Origin: Mycolicibacterium moriokaense
GTDB taxonomy: Bacteria > Actinomycetota > Actinomycetes > Mycobacteriales > Mycobacteriaceae
DNA length: 64,000 nucleotides
Assembly: GCF_010726085.1 (NCBI RefSeq)
Contig: NZ_AP022560.1
Span: 4,774,001-4,838,000 of the forward strand
Direction of reading: 5' to 3'
Part shown: in pieces, positions 1 through 8,811 of the stretch
How the letters are laid out: each line of letters begins with the position of its first letter
Numbering within the stretch: the first letter of the stretch is position 1
Program-made: the position numbers and the translations under genes
The notes under the pieces: generated by a model
The model's database searches: none
Seen by the model: the letters and a program-made list of their open reading frames with translations, nothing else
What the model was told of the DNA's origin: nothing

Positions 1-1
1 G

Positions 2-532
2 ATGATGGGCGAAGTGCGCCGCCATTTCCGTGACTACGGGTGGGCGGTCAAGGTGCCGCGCCGGCTGAAAGACCTCCAGGGCCAGATGGTCAGGGCCCGC
101 GGCGAACTGTCGCAAGAACTCGGCCGCGCACCGACGCCCTCCGAGATCGCGAAACACCTTGGCATCGACCGGGAATCGGTGATCGAAGCGACGATCGCGA
201 GCAGTAACTACACCACTTTGTCGACCGATGTGCAGGCCGGGCCGGACGCCGAATACCGGGCCATCGGCGACACGCTCGGCGACGTCGACACCAATCTCGA
301 CAAGGTGGTCGACATCGAGACCGTACGTCCGCTCATCGCCGCTCTGCCCGAACGCGAGCAGACCGTGTTGACGCTGCGGTTCTTCGAGAACCTCACCCAG
401 ACGCAGATCGCCGAGCGGATGGGCTACTCACAGATGCACGTGTCGCGGCTGATCGCGAAGGCTCTCAACACCCTGCGCGAGCAGGTCCGTGAACCGGAGC
501 GGGCGGACACCCGCGAACTGCTGTCCGCTTGA
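2..532 (+). CDS. sigF: SigF/SigB-type RNA polymerase sigma factor, 5'-truncated by window edge
   Basis: This is the C-terminal two thirds of a group 3 sigma-70 factor, which directs RNA polymerase to stress or stationary-phase promoters. The visible part starts in region 2/3 with EVRRHFRDYGWAVKVPRRLK, a hallmark of the actinobacterial SigF/SigB group. It continues through region 3 (ELGRAPTPSEIAKHLGI) to region 4, where LPEREQTVLTLRFFENLTQ precedes the helix-turn-helix QIAERMGYSQMHVSRLIAKA. The first ATG codons at the window edge are almost certainly internal, because regions 1.2-2 are missing; the true start lies before position 1. Upstream anti-sigma genes (RsbW/UsfX type), the usual partners, would be outside the window. 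The assignment to the SigF group is firm, but the exact orthologue is not. Confidence 0.85.
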   Translation: MMGEVRRHFRDYGWAVKVPRRLKDLQGQMVRARGELSQELGRAPTPSEIAKHLGIDRESVIEATIASSNYTTLSTDVQAGPDAEYRAIGDTLGDVDTNLDKVVDIETVRPLIAALPEREQTVLTLRFFENLTQTQIAERMGYSQMHVSRLIAKALNTLREQVREPERADTRELLSA

Positions 533-616
533 TGCGCTAAACCGCCCTGACCAGGCGCGATTGAGGGCCCCGGCGGCCTTTAGAAAGCGCCAAGGTCCGC
601 ACCGCACCCTTCTTGC

Positions 617-3600
617 ATGTCTTTTGTCGGGTTGCTGGTGAAGGTGATGCGTAGCGGCATCTTGACGCGTCTCGCCGCGTTCACCGTGCGGTCCCCCAAG
701 GTGGTACTCGGCGCTGTCGCGGTTCTGCTCGGCGTCAGCGTCGTCATCGGCGGTGGAGTGTCCGACAAGCTCGCCGTCGGCGGCTACAACGCCCCGTCAT
801 CGGAGTCCACGCATGCGGCCGAGGTCATGGACCAGAACTTCGGTACCACCGCGAACCTGGTCATCCAGCTGCTGCCGCGGGAAGGCACCATCGACGGCGC
901 CGAGGCGCGTGAAGTCGCCGGTCAGGTGGCGGACCAGATCAAGGCGGAGCCCGCCGCGAAGGTGACACGGTCGTTCACCGACAAGTCGGCCACCGACCTG
1001 CGCAGCCGCGATGGACGCTCCGGACTCATCCTGGTGCACGTCAGCGGCACCGCGGATGAGGCCGCCGACACCGCGAAAGAACTGATCGCCGGGCTGCCTG
1101 ACAACCCGAATGTCGAGGTACGCGCCGGCGGCACCCTCGGCGTCCAGCAGGAGATCCGCGCCAAGGTCAAGCACGACATCAAGATCAGCGAAAGCATCGC
1201 GCTGCCGGTCTCGCTGGCGGTGCTGGTCATCGTGTTCGGCGGTCTGATCGCGGCGTTTCTACCGATCGCCGTCGGCATCACGTCGATAGTCACCACGCTG
1301 CTGGTCCTCGTGCTGATGACGCAGGTCACCGAGGTATCGACGCACGCGCTGACGGTCGCCACCGCCTTCGGTCTCGGCCTGTCCATCGACTTCGGCCTGC
1401 TGATGGTGTCCCGATTCCGGGAGGAACGCGCCAGCGGCAAGGACCACCAGACGGCGATCATCGCGACGGTCGCAACCGCCGGCCGCACGATCATCTTCAG
1501 CGCGGCGACGGTCACCCTGGCCATGATGTCGCTCCTGGTGTTCCCGACGTACTTCCTGCGGTCGGTGGGCATCGCCGCGAGCGCGACCGTCGTGCTGTCC
1601 GCGTTGAGTGCGATCGTCGTTCTGCCTGCGATGCTCGCCATCCTGGGGACGCGCATCGACTCGCTGGCCATCATCAAGCGCAAGACCCCGCTGTCCGCTG
1701 ACTCCGCCTTCTGGCGGCGGTTCGCGGAGAAGGTCATCAACCGGCCGCTCGCGTACGCCCTGCCCGTCGTTGTCGTGCTCATCGCTCTCGGAATCCCTTT
1801 CCTGAAGGTGCAATTCACCAATCCCGACGAACGCGCGTTGCCCACCGACTCCAATGCGCGCCAGGTGGCCGAGTCGCTGCAGCGGGACTATCCCCTCGAC
1901 CCGTCACAGGCGATCACGTTGGTTACGGAGAACGACGCCTCCTCGTTGGAGGCCCTCGCCGCCGAGGTGTCCGGCATGCGCGACGTCGTCCTCGTCGACG
2001 GTTCGATCGGCAGGTTCGAGCGGCGTGCACGCGTCGCACCAGCGCCGCCCGGCGAGGCCAGCGGCGCCGCCTACGCGCTGGCTTACCTTGCGGTGGATGC
2101 GGATTCGGATATCGCCGAAAATCTGGTGCACGACATCCGCGCGAAGATCACCGACAAGCGGGTCGAGGTGGGTGGACCGACCGCCACGCTGGTCGACAGC
2201 CGGCACGCTATCGCCGAGCGGTTGCCGTGGGCGATCGGATTGATCGCGGTCTTCACCTTCATCCTGCTGTTCCTGTTCACCGGTAGCGTCGTCGTGCCGC
2301 TGAAGGCGCTGCTGCTGAATCTCCTTGTGTTGTCCGGCGTCCTCGGCGTCATGGTCTGGATCTTCCAGTACGGGCATCTGTCATCGCTGCTCGGATTCAC
2401 GCCGGCGCCACTGAACCTGTCGATGGTTGTTCTGCTCTGCGCCATCGCGTTCAGCCTGTCCGTCGATTACGAGATCTTCCTGCTGAGCCGCATCAAGGAA
2501 GCCCGCGAGTCGGGCATGTCGAACGACGACGCGATCGTCGTCGGACTCGGCCGGGTCGGCAGGATCGTCACCAGCGCAGCGCTTCTGCTGACGATCACCC
2601 TGGTCTCGTTCGCCAACGGCATGTCGTTCATGAAGATGTTCGGCATCGGCACCGCGCTGGCCGTCGTGATCGACGCGACCATCATTCGCGGCGTCGTCGT
2701 GCCGGCATTCCTGCGCGTCGCAGGCGAACTCAACTGGTGGGCGCCGAAACCGTTGCGGTGGCTGCACTCCCGTATCGGCATCAGCGAAGCGCTGTCGTTC
2801 GCCGTTGACGAGGTGACCTCGGAGCACCGCACGGCGGACGCGCTGCCCGCAGAGCTTCTCCAGACCTTGGCGATCAAGCGTGCCGCGCTGGCCGGGCGGG
2901 TGCAGGTGGTGTCCGGTCAGCATCTTGTGGCGAACGTGAACGGCACCGTGATCGTGGTCGCCAACCGCAGTTCGTTGCCCCAGCAGGCCATGGCCGCGCA
3001 GCAGATGTCGCATCTCGTCGAGATCGTCCGGCGGACCGAACCCGAGATGCTGGCGTATGCATTCTCGCAGCTCACGCGGAGCACCACGTGGAGCCGAGAT
3101 CTGGCGGAGGTCGGCGTCGTCATCCCGACGGCCAAGGGCCTGGAGATCTTCCTGTGCGGCGGGGTGACCGTGACGCTCGACGACGGGGCGAACGTCACCC
3201 GGATCGAGGGCCGCAACCGCTGCCTGCACCGTTCCGTTCAGGTGCCCGGGGTCGCGGCGGTGGTCAGCGTCGACGAGCTCGGTAAGCCGCCCGTCGTGGC
3301 GCCGCATCGCAACGACGCCTACGCGCTGGCCGATGGTGTCGTGCACGGTCGGGGCGCGGTGGTGTGGTCGACGGATGCGGCGCCTGCGCCGGTGCAAGCG
3401 GGGCCCGCCCCGGTGTCGACACCCTTTGCGACGAAACCAACCGTTGAGCTGTCGCGTGCGACTCAGTCGGTGGTCCTCGATGACAACTCCCGGTTGCGGA
3501 TCGACCGCGACTGCGTCATCGGGCGTGACCCGCACGGTTCGAGTGCCGCGCGCGAAGGTCTTCGACCGCTACGGATCGACGACAGCTCGGGCCTGATGTC

Positions 3601-3844
3601 CCGTGCGCACATGGAGATTCGGATTGTCGACGGCGGGCTGGTGGTCATCGACCGCAATTCCACCAACGGCGTGCTGATGCGCGAGCCGGGTCAGCAGGTG
3701 TGGACGCGGCTGGTGCCGTGGCAGCCGGTGGCCTTCCGGCCCGGAACCTCGGTGCGCGTCGGTGGGCGGACCCTTCACGTCGAGGCGGCCGACGAGCGCA
3801 CGCGGCGACTCGCGCCCGTCTACGCACCGCCCATCTCGGCCTAG
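617..3844 (+). CDS. MMPL/RND-family transporter with C-terminal FHA domain
   Basis: A 1075-residue inner-membrane lipid or drug exporter of the MMPL family with an unusual cytosolic extension. Residues about 1-720 form the usual two 6-TM halves: a first TM near residues 20-45, a periplasmic porter loop, a TM bundle around 190-350, a second loop, and TMs around 535-700. The tail then carries a poorly recognisable domain (about 740-900), a Pro/Ala linker, and a forkhead-associated domain at about 955-1055. The FHA domain keeps all phosphothreonine-binding signatures: VIGRDP, MSRAHMEI and NSTNGVLM. FHA domains bind phosphothreonine peptides, so the transporter may be recruited or gated by Ser/Thr kinases (inference). 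ATG 617 is used; an in-frame ATG at 647 is an alternative. Confidence 0.9.
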   Translation: MSFVGLLVKVMRSGILTRLAAFTVRSPKVVLGAVAVLLGVSVVIGGGVSDKLAVGGYNAPSSESTHAAEVMDQNFGTTANLVIQLLPREGTIDGAEAREVAGQVADQIKAEPAAKVTRSFTDKSATDLRSRDGRSGLILVHVSGTADEAADTAKELIAGLPDNPNVEVRAGGTLGVQQEIRAKVKHDIKISESIALPVSLAVLVIVFGGLIAAFLPIAVGITSIVTTLLVLVLMTQVTEVSTHALTVATAFGLGLSIDFGLLMVSRFREERASGKDHQTAIIATVATAGRTIIFSAATVTLAMMSLLVFPTYFLRSVGIAASATVVLSALSAIVVLPAMLAILGTRIDSLAIIKRKTPLSADSAFWRRFAEKVINRPLAYALPVVVVLIALGIPFLKVQFTNPDERALPTDSNARQVAESLQRDYPLDPSQAITLVTENDASSLEALAAEVSGMRDVVLVDGSIGRFERRARVAPAPPGEASGAAYALAYLAVDADSDIAENLVHDIRAKITDKRVEVGGPTATLVDSRHAIAERLPWAIGLIAVFTFILLFLFTGSVVVPLKALLLNLLVLSGVLGVMVWIFQYGHLSSLLGFTPAPLNLSMVVLLCAIAFSLSVDYEIFLLSRIKEARESGMSNDDAIVVGLGRVGRIVTSAALLLTITLVSFANGMSFMKMFGIGTALAVVIDATIIRGVVVPAFLRVAGELNWWAPKPLRWLHSRIGISEALSFAVDEVTSEHRTADALPAELLQTLAIKRAALAGRVQVVSGQHLVANVNGTVIVVANRSSLPQQAMAAQQMSHLVEIVRRTEPEMLAYAFSQLTRSTTWSRDLAEVGVVIPTAKGLEIFLCGGVTVTLDDGANVTRIEGRNRCLHRSVQVPGVAAVVSVDELGKPPVVAPHRNDAYALADGVVHGRGAVVWSTDAAPAPVQAGPAPVSTPFATKPTVELSRATQSVVLDDNSRLRIDRDCVIGRDPHGSSAAREGLRPLRIDDSSGLMSRAHMEIRIVDGGLVVIDRNSTNGVLMREPGQQVWTRLVPWQPVAFRPGTSVRVGGRTLHVEAADERTRRLAPVYAPPISA

Positions 3845-3998
3845 CGTCCTACGTCCTCCTCGAGAGCGCACCCACGGCTGCTATTGCCGCCAGACAACAA
3901 CCGTGGGTTCACGCTCGGCGCCAGGAGCGGCGATGAGTTTCGCCTCGGCCGCCGGTCTGTATCTCCAACGCGCCATCAACCACACTCAGGGGAGCCTC

Positions 3999-4598
3999 AT
4001 GACCGCCACGTATACCTTCGACGTCTTCTCCAGCCTCGACGGGTTCGGCGTCGTCAGCGGCGGGGACTGGGGCGGCTACTGGGGCAAGCAAGGCCCCGAA
4101 CTGCTCAGCCGTCGTCTCGCGCTGTACGACGGGGATCAGCGAATGGTCTTCGGTGCCAATACCTATCGGATATTCGCGCAGATGGTCGCCGACAGCACCG
4201 AGGAGTCGGAGCTGCACGACCCGTGGGTCACCCGGATGCGGCACCTGCCTGCCACCGTGGTGTCGACCACCCTGACCGGACCTCTCGACTGGCCCGACGC
4301 CTCGGTCGTGAGCGGTGACGCCGTCGACGTCGTCGCCAGACTCAAGCAAGAGTCCGCGGTCCCCCTGCGCTCGCACGGCAGCCTGTCAATGAATCGGGCG
4401 CTGATGGCCGTGGGCCTGGTCGATTTCCTACAGGTGACGATCTTCCCCGTGATCACCGGCCAGACCGGCGATGATCCCATCTTCGACGGCGCAGCTGACT
4501 TCGATCTCGAGTTGATTGAAAGCCGAACGCTCGACGGCGACATCCAGGAACTCGTCTACCGGTCTACCGTGCACACAGCGCACAGCGGCCGGGGCTGA
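3999..4598 (+). CDS. Dihydrofolate reductase family protein (RibD C-terminal domain)
   Basis: A 199-residue NADPH-dependent reductase-like protein of the RibD_C/DHFR superfamily. The N-terminus YTFDVFSSLDGFG is the typical first strand, followed by a GANTYRIF segment and the C-terminal RSHGSLSMNRALMAVGLVDF dinucleotide-binding region. Substrates of these stand-alone paralogues are generally unknown. I chose ATG 3999 because CAGGGGA lies 5 bases upstream; the frame is open further upstream, but those residues are low-quality Arg/Ser-rich sequence. The stop codon lies in the loop of a strong hairpin shared with the convergent hydrolase gene. Confidence 0.8.
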   Translation: MTATYTFDVFSSLDGFGVVSGGDWGGYWGKQGPELLSRRLALYDGDQRMVFGANTYRIFAQMVADSTEESELHDPWVTRMRHLPATVVSTTLTGPLDWPDASVVSGDAVDVVARLKQESAVPLRSHGSLSMNRALMAVGLVDFLQVTIFPVITGQTGDDPIFDGAADFDLELIESRTLDGDIQELVYRSTVHTAHSGRG

Positions 4599-4617
4599 GG
4601 CTTCCCGGCCGCTGTGC
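4580..4617. terminator. Bidirectional hairpin terminator between convergent genes
   Basis: A perfect 14-bp stem (left arm 4580-4593, right arm 4604-4617, GCACAGCGGCCGGG and its complement) with a 10-base loop that contains the stop codon of the DHFR-like gene. It lies just before the end of the convergent hydrolase gene, so it can serve both strands. No long T-tract follows, as is usual for mycobacterial terminators. Confidence 0.65.
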
Positions 4618-4629
4618 ATGGGGGGTGTG

Positions 4630-6396
4630 TCAGTAGTCGGCTGCCGCCTTCTGGACGACGGCGTCGAGTTCTTCTGCGAGCAGGAACCGCTCGGCGACAA
4701 GCGATTCGGACGCACGTCGCGCTGCGGCGACGTAGTCCTCGCGGGTCGGATACCGGTCGGTGACCGACGGCCGCCCCGGCGGGAATGCCAGCTTGCTTCC
4801 GACCCGCTCGTAGAGGACATCGGGCAACTCGTCGATGTGGCAGCGCGGGTTCCACCCCGTATAGGAGGCCAGCGGTGCGGCGACCGAGGGCAGCCGGATA
4901 CCGGCCACCTCGTTACCGTCCTCGTCGACCGCCGACACCAGGTCGACGAACGGCGTTCCCAGTTTGATCGGCCAGCGGCCGATTCCACGATGGGCGTCGG
5001 GGCCCAGGTCGATGTCCCGGGTGTGTGGAAGCGCCGACGGATCAGGGGCCGCGGTGTAGCTGAACAGCGACAGGACTTCCTTGCGAGACACGGCGGTGCC
5101 GTCGCTGGTTCGCGGCACCTTGCTCGGCGGGGGCTCGACACCGTCGCAGACCCACTCCTCGAGCGCCGCGAACAGCGCCCGGTTCACGGGCGTCACGTCG
5201 AGGCGGTGCACCGGATTGGCCGTCGGGAACGCCTCTTTGAGCTTACTGCTCCCGAAATGGTCGGTGCTGGCCAACAGGTACGTGCGGACGTCGGGATCCT
5301 CGGGCAGGTCGGCACCCGTGAGCGGGTCGACGTGCAGCAGCGCGCCGCCGCTGACCCAGTACTCCGTCGCGGTGTTGGTGAAGATGGTCTTCGGCACACC
5401 GCCCAACTCACGTTGCCGCGCAAGCAGTTCGGCGGCTGCGAAGGGCGCCACGTTCCCGAAGCCGTTGACCTGAGCCACCGACGGCTGGGCATATCGGTGG
5501 TTGAACTCTCCGGTTGCCGCGCTGGCGGACTCGCTGAAGACCCCGTCGAAGACGGTCATGCCCGTCTCATCGACGTTGAGTCCGTCTGCGAGGAACTGGC
5601 GCAGAAGCCGTCCGGCCTGGGAGACGCCATAGGCGAAAGCGTGCTCGATTCCGTCACCTCGCAAGTGCGCCACGATGTCGCGGATGGCCAGCATGCCGCA
5701 CCCGACCACGGGCGTCCGTGCCGTCCGGTACACCAACTCATACCAATGGAACGCCTTGAAGCCACCGTCGAGCGCCAGATGCGTCTCGTCGGTGAATCGC
5801 CAACGTTTCCTTGGGATTACGGCAGGCTCGGCATCCGGCGACGTGCGCACACTCAGCACGGCCTCGGGATCGTCGACGTCAACGGTCGGGTAGTCGGTGA
5901 ACGTGAACAACGCCTCGGCGCCCGGGGGCAGCGCGTCGATCTCGGGCACCGTGAAGCTGAGCGGGTGATCCGCACTGGCGCTGTCCGACCGCCATTCCAG
6001 GCGCATGAATCCCGGCGGTACGTCGGCGTGAGGGACGGACATTCCGAGGGTCGCCGGCCCGCGCTGGACGTCCCACTGCCAGCCGCACGACGCGATGGTG
6101 TAGCCGCGGTTGAGCAGGAAGTCGTTCTTCAGCCATGGGGCAAGCGTGGGCATGCCGCGGTTGGGCACGACGAACAACAGCTTTCCGTTGCCGCCGTCGA
6201 CCGGGCGAAGCAGTTTCAGGTCGGCGTCGAACCGCACCAGGCCGTCGGCGTCGCGGGGGGCGAACTCGAGGTCCACGATGCGCTCGTTCGCGAGTAACTC
6301 GGGATCGACGGCGAACTCGACCGTCGCCTCGACCCACTCGTAACGGCTGTCAGAGTGGGGATAAACCGTTTTGACGTGAACTGACTCGACGGTCAT
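4630..6396 (-). CDS. Alpha/beta hydrolase domain-containing protein (Abhydrolase_10 type)
   Basis: A 588-residue protein resembling the long alpha/beta-hydrolase-domain family common in actinobacteria and proteobacteria. A beta-rich N-terminal part (about 1-200) is followed by the hydrolase core, with the nucleophile elbow GVSQAGR at about residue 267 and the segment STDHFGSSKL further on. No signal peptide is seen, so it is probably cytosolic. The substrate is unknown; an esterase or amidase role in catabolism is plausible only by family. Translation starts at ATG 6396, preceded on the minus strand by a GAAGGAGT-like ribosome site. The 20-base element 52-71 bases upstream of the start is shared with the next hydrolase gene. 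Confidence 0.75.
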   Translation of the reverse strand: MTVESVHVKTVYPHSDSRYEWVEATVEFAVDPELLANERIVDLEFAPRDADGLVRFDADLKLLRPVDGGNGKLLFVVPNRGMPTLAPWLKNDFLLNRGYTIASCGWQWDVQRGPATLGMSVPHADVPPGFMRLEWRSDSASADHPLSFTVPEIDALPPGAEALFTFTDYPTVDVDDPEAVLSVRTSPDAEPAVIPRKRWRFTDETHLALDGGFKAFHWYELVYRTARTPVVGCGMLAIRDIVAHLRGDGIEHAFAYGVSQAGRLLRQFLADGLNVDETGMTVFDGVFSESASAATGEFNHRYAQPSVAQVNGFGNVAPFAAAELLARQRELGGVPKTIFTNTATEYWVSGGALLHVDPLTGADLPEDPDVRTYLLASTDHFGSSKLKEAFPTANPVHRLDVTPVNRALFAALEEWVCDGVEPPPSKVPRTSDGTAVSRKEVLSLFSYTAAPDPSALPHTRDIDLGPDAHRGIGRWPIKLGTPFVDLVSAVDEDGNEVAGIRLPSVAAPLASYTGWNPRCHIDELPDVLYERVGSKLAFPPGRPSVTDRYPTREDYVAAARRASESLVAERFLLAEELDAVVQKAAADY

Positions 6397-6447
6397 TTTC
6401 CACTCCTTCGGTTCGATGGTTGTTGGGTAGGAATTTGCGGGTTGGGG

Positions 6448-6467
6448 CTTGGAAGTTTCTTAACGCC
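6448..6467 (-). promoter_or_regulatory. Shared upstream element, copy 1
   Basis: On the plus strand the element reads CTTGGAAGTTTCTTAACGCC. It matches 17 of 20 positions of the element at 7413-7432. Both lie about 45-70 bases before minus-strand hydrolase genes, in the same orientation. A common promoter or regulator site is inferred; the factor is unknown. Confidence 0.4.
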
Positions 6468-6475
6468 GGGATTCC

Positions 6476-7369
6476 TTAGGCGACTGCGTGGAATCGGCGT
6501 GCGCCACTGGTGGAGTCGATGAATTCGTCCAAGGCGGCGATCACGGTGTCGGGGCATTCCACCTGCGGCTGATGACCCGCACCCGGAATGACGTGGAGCA
6601 TGCTGCCGGGAATCGCGTCATGCGCCGAATGCGCATGGGCGGCAGGGATACAACGGTCTTGGTCACCGAAGATGATCAGCGTCGGGAGATCGGTTGGCAG
6701 CCGGTCCAGCGCGGACACCGCTTGACCTCGGTGATCGACGACGGAGCGCAGCGTCCGCAGAAACGCGGCCCTGCCCTGCCTGTCGGACAACGAGACCTGG
6801 GCGCGCAACGTCTCGCTGTAGCGGGTGACCTCGCGGCCCGAGGACAGTGCGCGCTTGCGAAGCGCCGCACCGACTTTGACCGCCGGCCGCGAGCCGATCA
6901 ACGGCAGCACGAACTCGGCGCCGGGCAGCGACAACACCCGCAGCAGCAAACCCAGATCGGGACCGAGGCCACCGCTGCTGACCAGGACCAGCCGACGGCA
7001 ATATTCCTTGTGCTGGTGGGCGAACTGCAGCGCCACCCCACCGCCGAACGAGTGGCCGACGAGTGTGGCCTCGCGGACGTCCAGGGCGTCGAGAAAGTCA
7101 CGCAGCCACACCGCGAACGCGCCCAGCGAGTAGTCGCCGCGCGGCTTGTCGGACTGCCCATGGCCGAGGAGATCAACGGCGATGACGCGATACCGCAACG
7201 CGAGCTTGTCCACGACGTTGCGCCAGCAGTGCGAACTTCCGCCGATGCCGTGGATCAGCAACAGCACGTCGCCGTCGCCCTCATCCACATACGCCACGCG
7301 GTTGCCGTGCAGGGTCACGGTGCGAAGCTTCGACGTCAGCTCGGTGGCCGAATCACTCACTGCTCTCAT
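6476..7369 (-). CDS. Alpha/beta fold hydrolase
   Basis: A 297-residue soluble hydrolase with a complete catalytic set: oxyanion segment LLIHGIGGSSHCW, nucleophile elbow VGHSFGGG, acid in FGDQDRCIP and histidine in PGAGHQPQ. The size and cap region (about 135-205) resemble epoxide hydrolase, haloperoxidase and meta-cleavage hydrolase relatives, so the exact reaction cannot be named. ATG 7369 is preceded on the minus strand by an AAGGAGGAGACC-type ribosome site. It lies directly upstream of the 588-residue hydrolase gene on the same strand but with its own 80-base leader. Both genes carry the same upstream element, suggesting joint control. Confidence 0.8.
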   Translation of the reverse strand: MRAVSDSATELTSKLRTVTLHGNRVAYVDEGDGDVLLLIHGIGGSSHCWRNVVDKLALRYRVIAVDLLGHGQSDKPRGDYSLGAFAVWLRDFLDALDVREATLVGHSFGGGVALQFAHQHKEYCRRLVLVSSGGLGPDLGLLLRVLSLPGAEFVLPLIGSRPAVKVGAALRKRALSSGREVTRYSETLRAQVSLSDRQGRAAFLRTLRSVVDHRGQAVSALDRLPTDLPTLIIFGDQDRCIPAAHAHSAHDAIPGSMLHVIPGAGHQPQVECPDTVIAALDEFIDSTSGARRFHAVA

Positions 7370-7412
7370 TGGTCTCCTCCTTCCTGGTGTGGAGGAAGGG
7401 TGCGCAGACCTA

Positions 7413-7432
7413 CTTGGAGATTTCTTAACGCG
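7413..7432 (-). promoter_or_regulatory. Shared upstream element, copy 2
   Basis: The plus strand reads CTTGGAGATTTCTTAACGCG, the partner of the element at 6448-6467. It lies 44-63 bases upstream of the alpha/beta hydrolase start at 7369. The conserved core on the minus strand is CGTTAAGAAA followed by TCCAAG. Confidence 0.4.
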
Positions 7433-7440
7433 GCGTTCAC

Positions 7441-7835
7441 CGCGGCATTTGATGGGTTGCCGAATGACCTGATCGTCGTCCCCATCTGCCCCGCCGATAT
7501 GGGAGCCGGGTTCGAGGACGCGCAGTTCTCCGCGCTCACCGCCGGTCGGGTCACCGACAGCGGCATGTCACCGGACATGGTCGTGCTCGACGTTCTGGTG
7601 GGGACCCTCGAAGGCGATGGGGAAGGCTATGTCGACCTGCTGTTCTCGCGGCTGGGGCCCGACGCCCAAGGCGGCAGCGTCACCCTCGATGCGAAGCCGG
7701 TGCAGTACATCAACGTGCCCGGCGGTCCGGTCGGCTACGCGTACGGTGCGGGCCGCATGCGGTTCGACATATCACGGCGCCGTCACCTGTCGGATCGGTG
7801 ACCACAAGTTCGTCACCAACGGATTCCTGGAGTGA
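7441..7835 (+). pseudogene. Remnant of an unrecognised gene
   Basis: From about 7451 to 7801 one plus-strand frame shows strong coding character (G/C-rich third positions, no stops) and reads DGLPNDLIVVPICPADM, then VVLDVLVGTLEGDGEGY and PVQYINVPGGPVGYAYGAG. There is no ribosome site and no convincing start: ATG 7499 would give 100 residues, TTG 7457 a few more. The end (SRRRHLSDR) looks unnatural, whereas another frame continues as GDHKFVTNGFLE to a stop at 7835. I therefore read it as a 5'-truncated, frameshifted gene. I do not recognise the family. Confidence 0.4.
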
Positions 7836-7888
7836 CGGAATTCCGCAATGTCTGCCCGCAATGAATGCAGACGAGCTAAGAAAACATC

Positions 7889-8764
7889 GTGACGATGGCA
7901 CCTGAGGCATTCACGACAGCCGGCGACGGCGGTGTCCGGATCGTCGGCGACCGGATCGGTGACCCCGCCGCCCCTGCGGTGGTGTTCCTGCACGGCGGCG
8001 GCCAGACCCGCAGGTCGTGGGGTCGCGCTGCGGCGGCGGTGGCCGAGCGCGGCTGGCAGGCGATCACCGTCGACTTCCGTGGCCACGGTGAGTCCGACTG
8101 GTCCGCCGACGGGGATTATCGCGTTACCTCCTTCGCCCGCGACGTGCTCGAGGTGCTGCGTGATCTGCCGCCCAAGCCGGTGTTGGTCGGGGCCTCCCTT
8201 GGCGGCTTCACCTCGATGCTCCTCGAGGGCGAACTCGCGCCGGGGACGGCGCGCGCAGTGGTACTCGTCGACATCGTTCCCGACATGGACGAGTCAGGCG
8301 CGTCACGGATACACAACTTCATGTACGAGCGGATGCAGTCGGGTTTCGAGTCACTCGACGAAGTCGCCGACATGATTCAGGAGTACAACCCGCACCGTCC
8401 GCGACCCACCGATCTGGACGGCCTTCGGACGAACCTGCGTCACCGCGATGGCCGGTGGTACTGGCACTGGGACCCGAAGTTCATCGACGGCACCGCGGCG
8501 CTGCCGCCGATCGAGGTGACCGAGGTCGATCGCATGCACGCCGCCATCCAGGCGATCCTCGACTCGGGCGTTCGCATGCTGCTGGTGCGCGGCCAGATGA
8601 GTGACCTCGTCACGCAGGAACGCGCCGACGAGTTCCTCGCCAGATTCCCAGCTGTCGAATTCGTCGACGTGGGCGGCGCCGGGCACATGGTGGCCGGGGA
8701 CCGCAACGACCACTTCGCCGACGCCGTCGTGCAATTCCTCGACCGGCACGCCGAGACTGCTTGA
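7889..8764 (+). CDS. Alpha/beta fold hydrolase (peroxidase/epoxide-hydrolase-like)
   Basis: A 291-residue alpha/beta hydrolase. It has the oxyanion stretch VVFLHGGGQTRRSW, the nucleophile elbow VGASLGGF, an acidic loop near VRGQMSDLVT, and the histidine in GGAGHMVAGDRND. The GASLGG elbow and GGGQTRRSW start are typical of a mycobacterial group annotated as hydrolase or non-haem peroxidase; the substrate is unknown. GTG 7889 or ATG 7895 may start translation. The gene is convergent with the MmpL gene that follows, 47 bases apart. Confidence 0.8.
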   Translation: MTMAPEAFTTAGDGGVRIVGDRIGDPAAPAVVFLHGGGQTRRSWGRAAAAVAERGWQAITVDFRGHGESDWSADGDYRVTSFARDVLEVLRDLPPKPVLVGASLGGFTSMLLEGELAPGTARAVVLVDIVPDMDESGASRIHNFMYERMQSGFESLDEVADMIQEYNPHRPRPTDLDGLRTNLRHRDGRWYWHWDPKFIDGTAALPPIEVTEVDRMHAAIQAILDSGVRMLLVRGQMSDLVTQERADEFLARFPAVEFVDVGGAGHMVAGDRNDHFADAVVQFLDRHAETA

Positions 8765-8811
8765 GCCCGCCGCCCGAAATCGCGGTCTCTCCGCAGTTTG
8801 GCGCGAAACGC

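Noticed and set aside
4516..6297. 593-codon plus-strand open frame opposite the Abhydrolase_10 gene
   Set aside because: It is antisense to a well-supported hydrolase, is Arg/His/Gly-rich without any family motif, and results from the high GC third positions.
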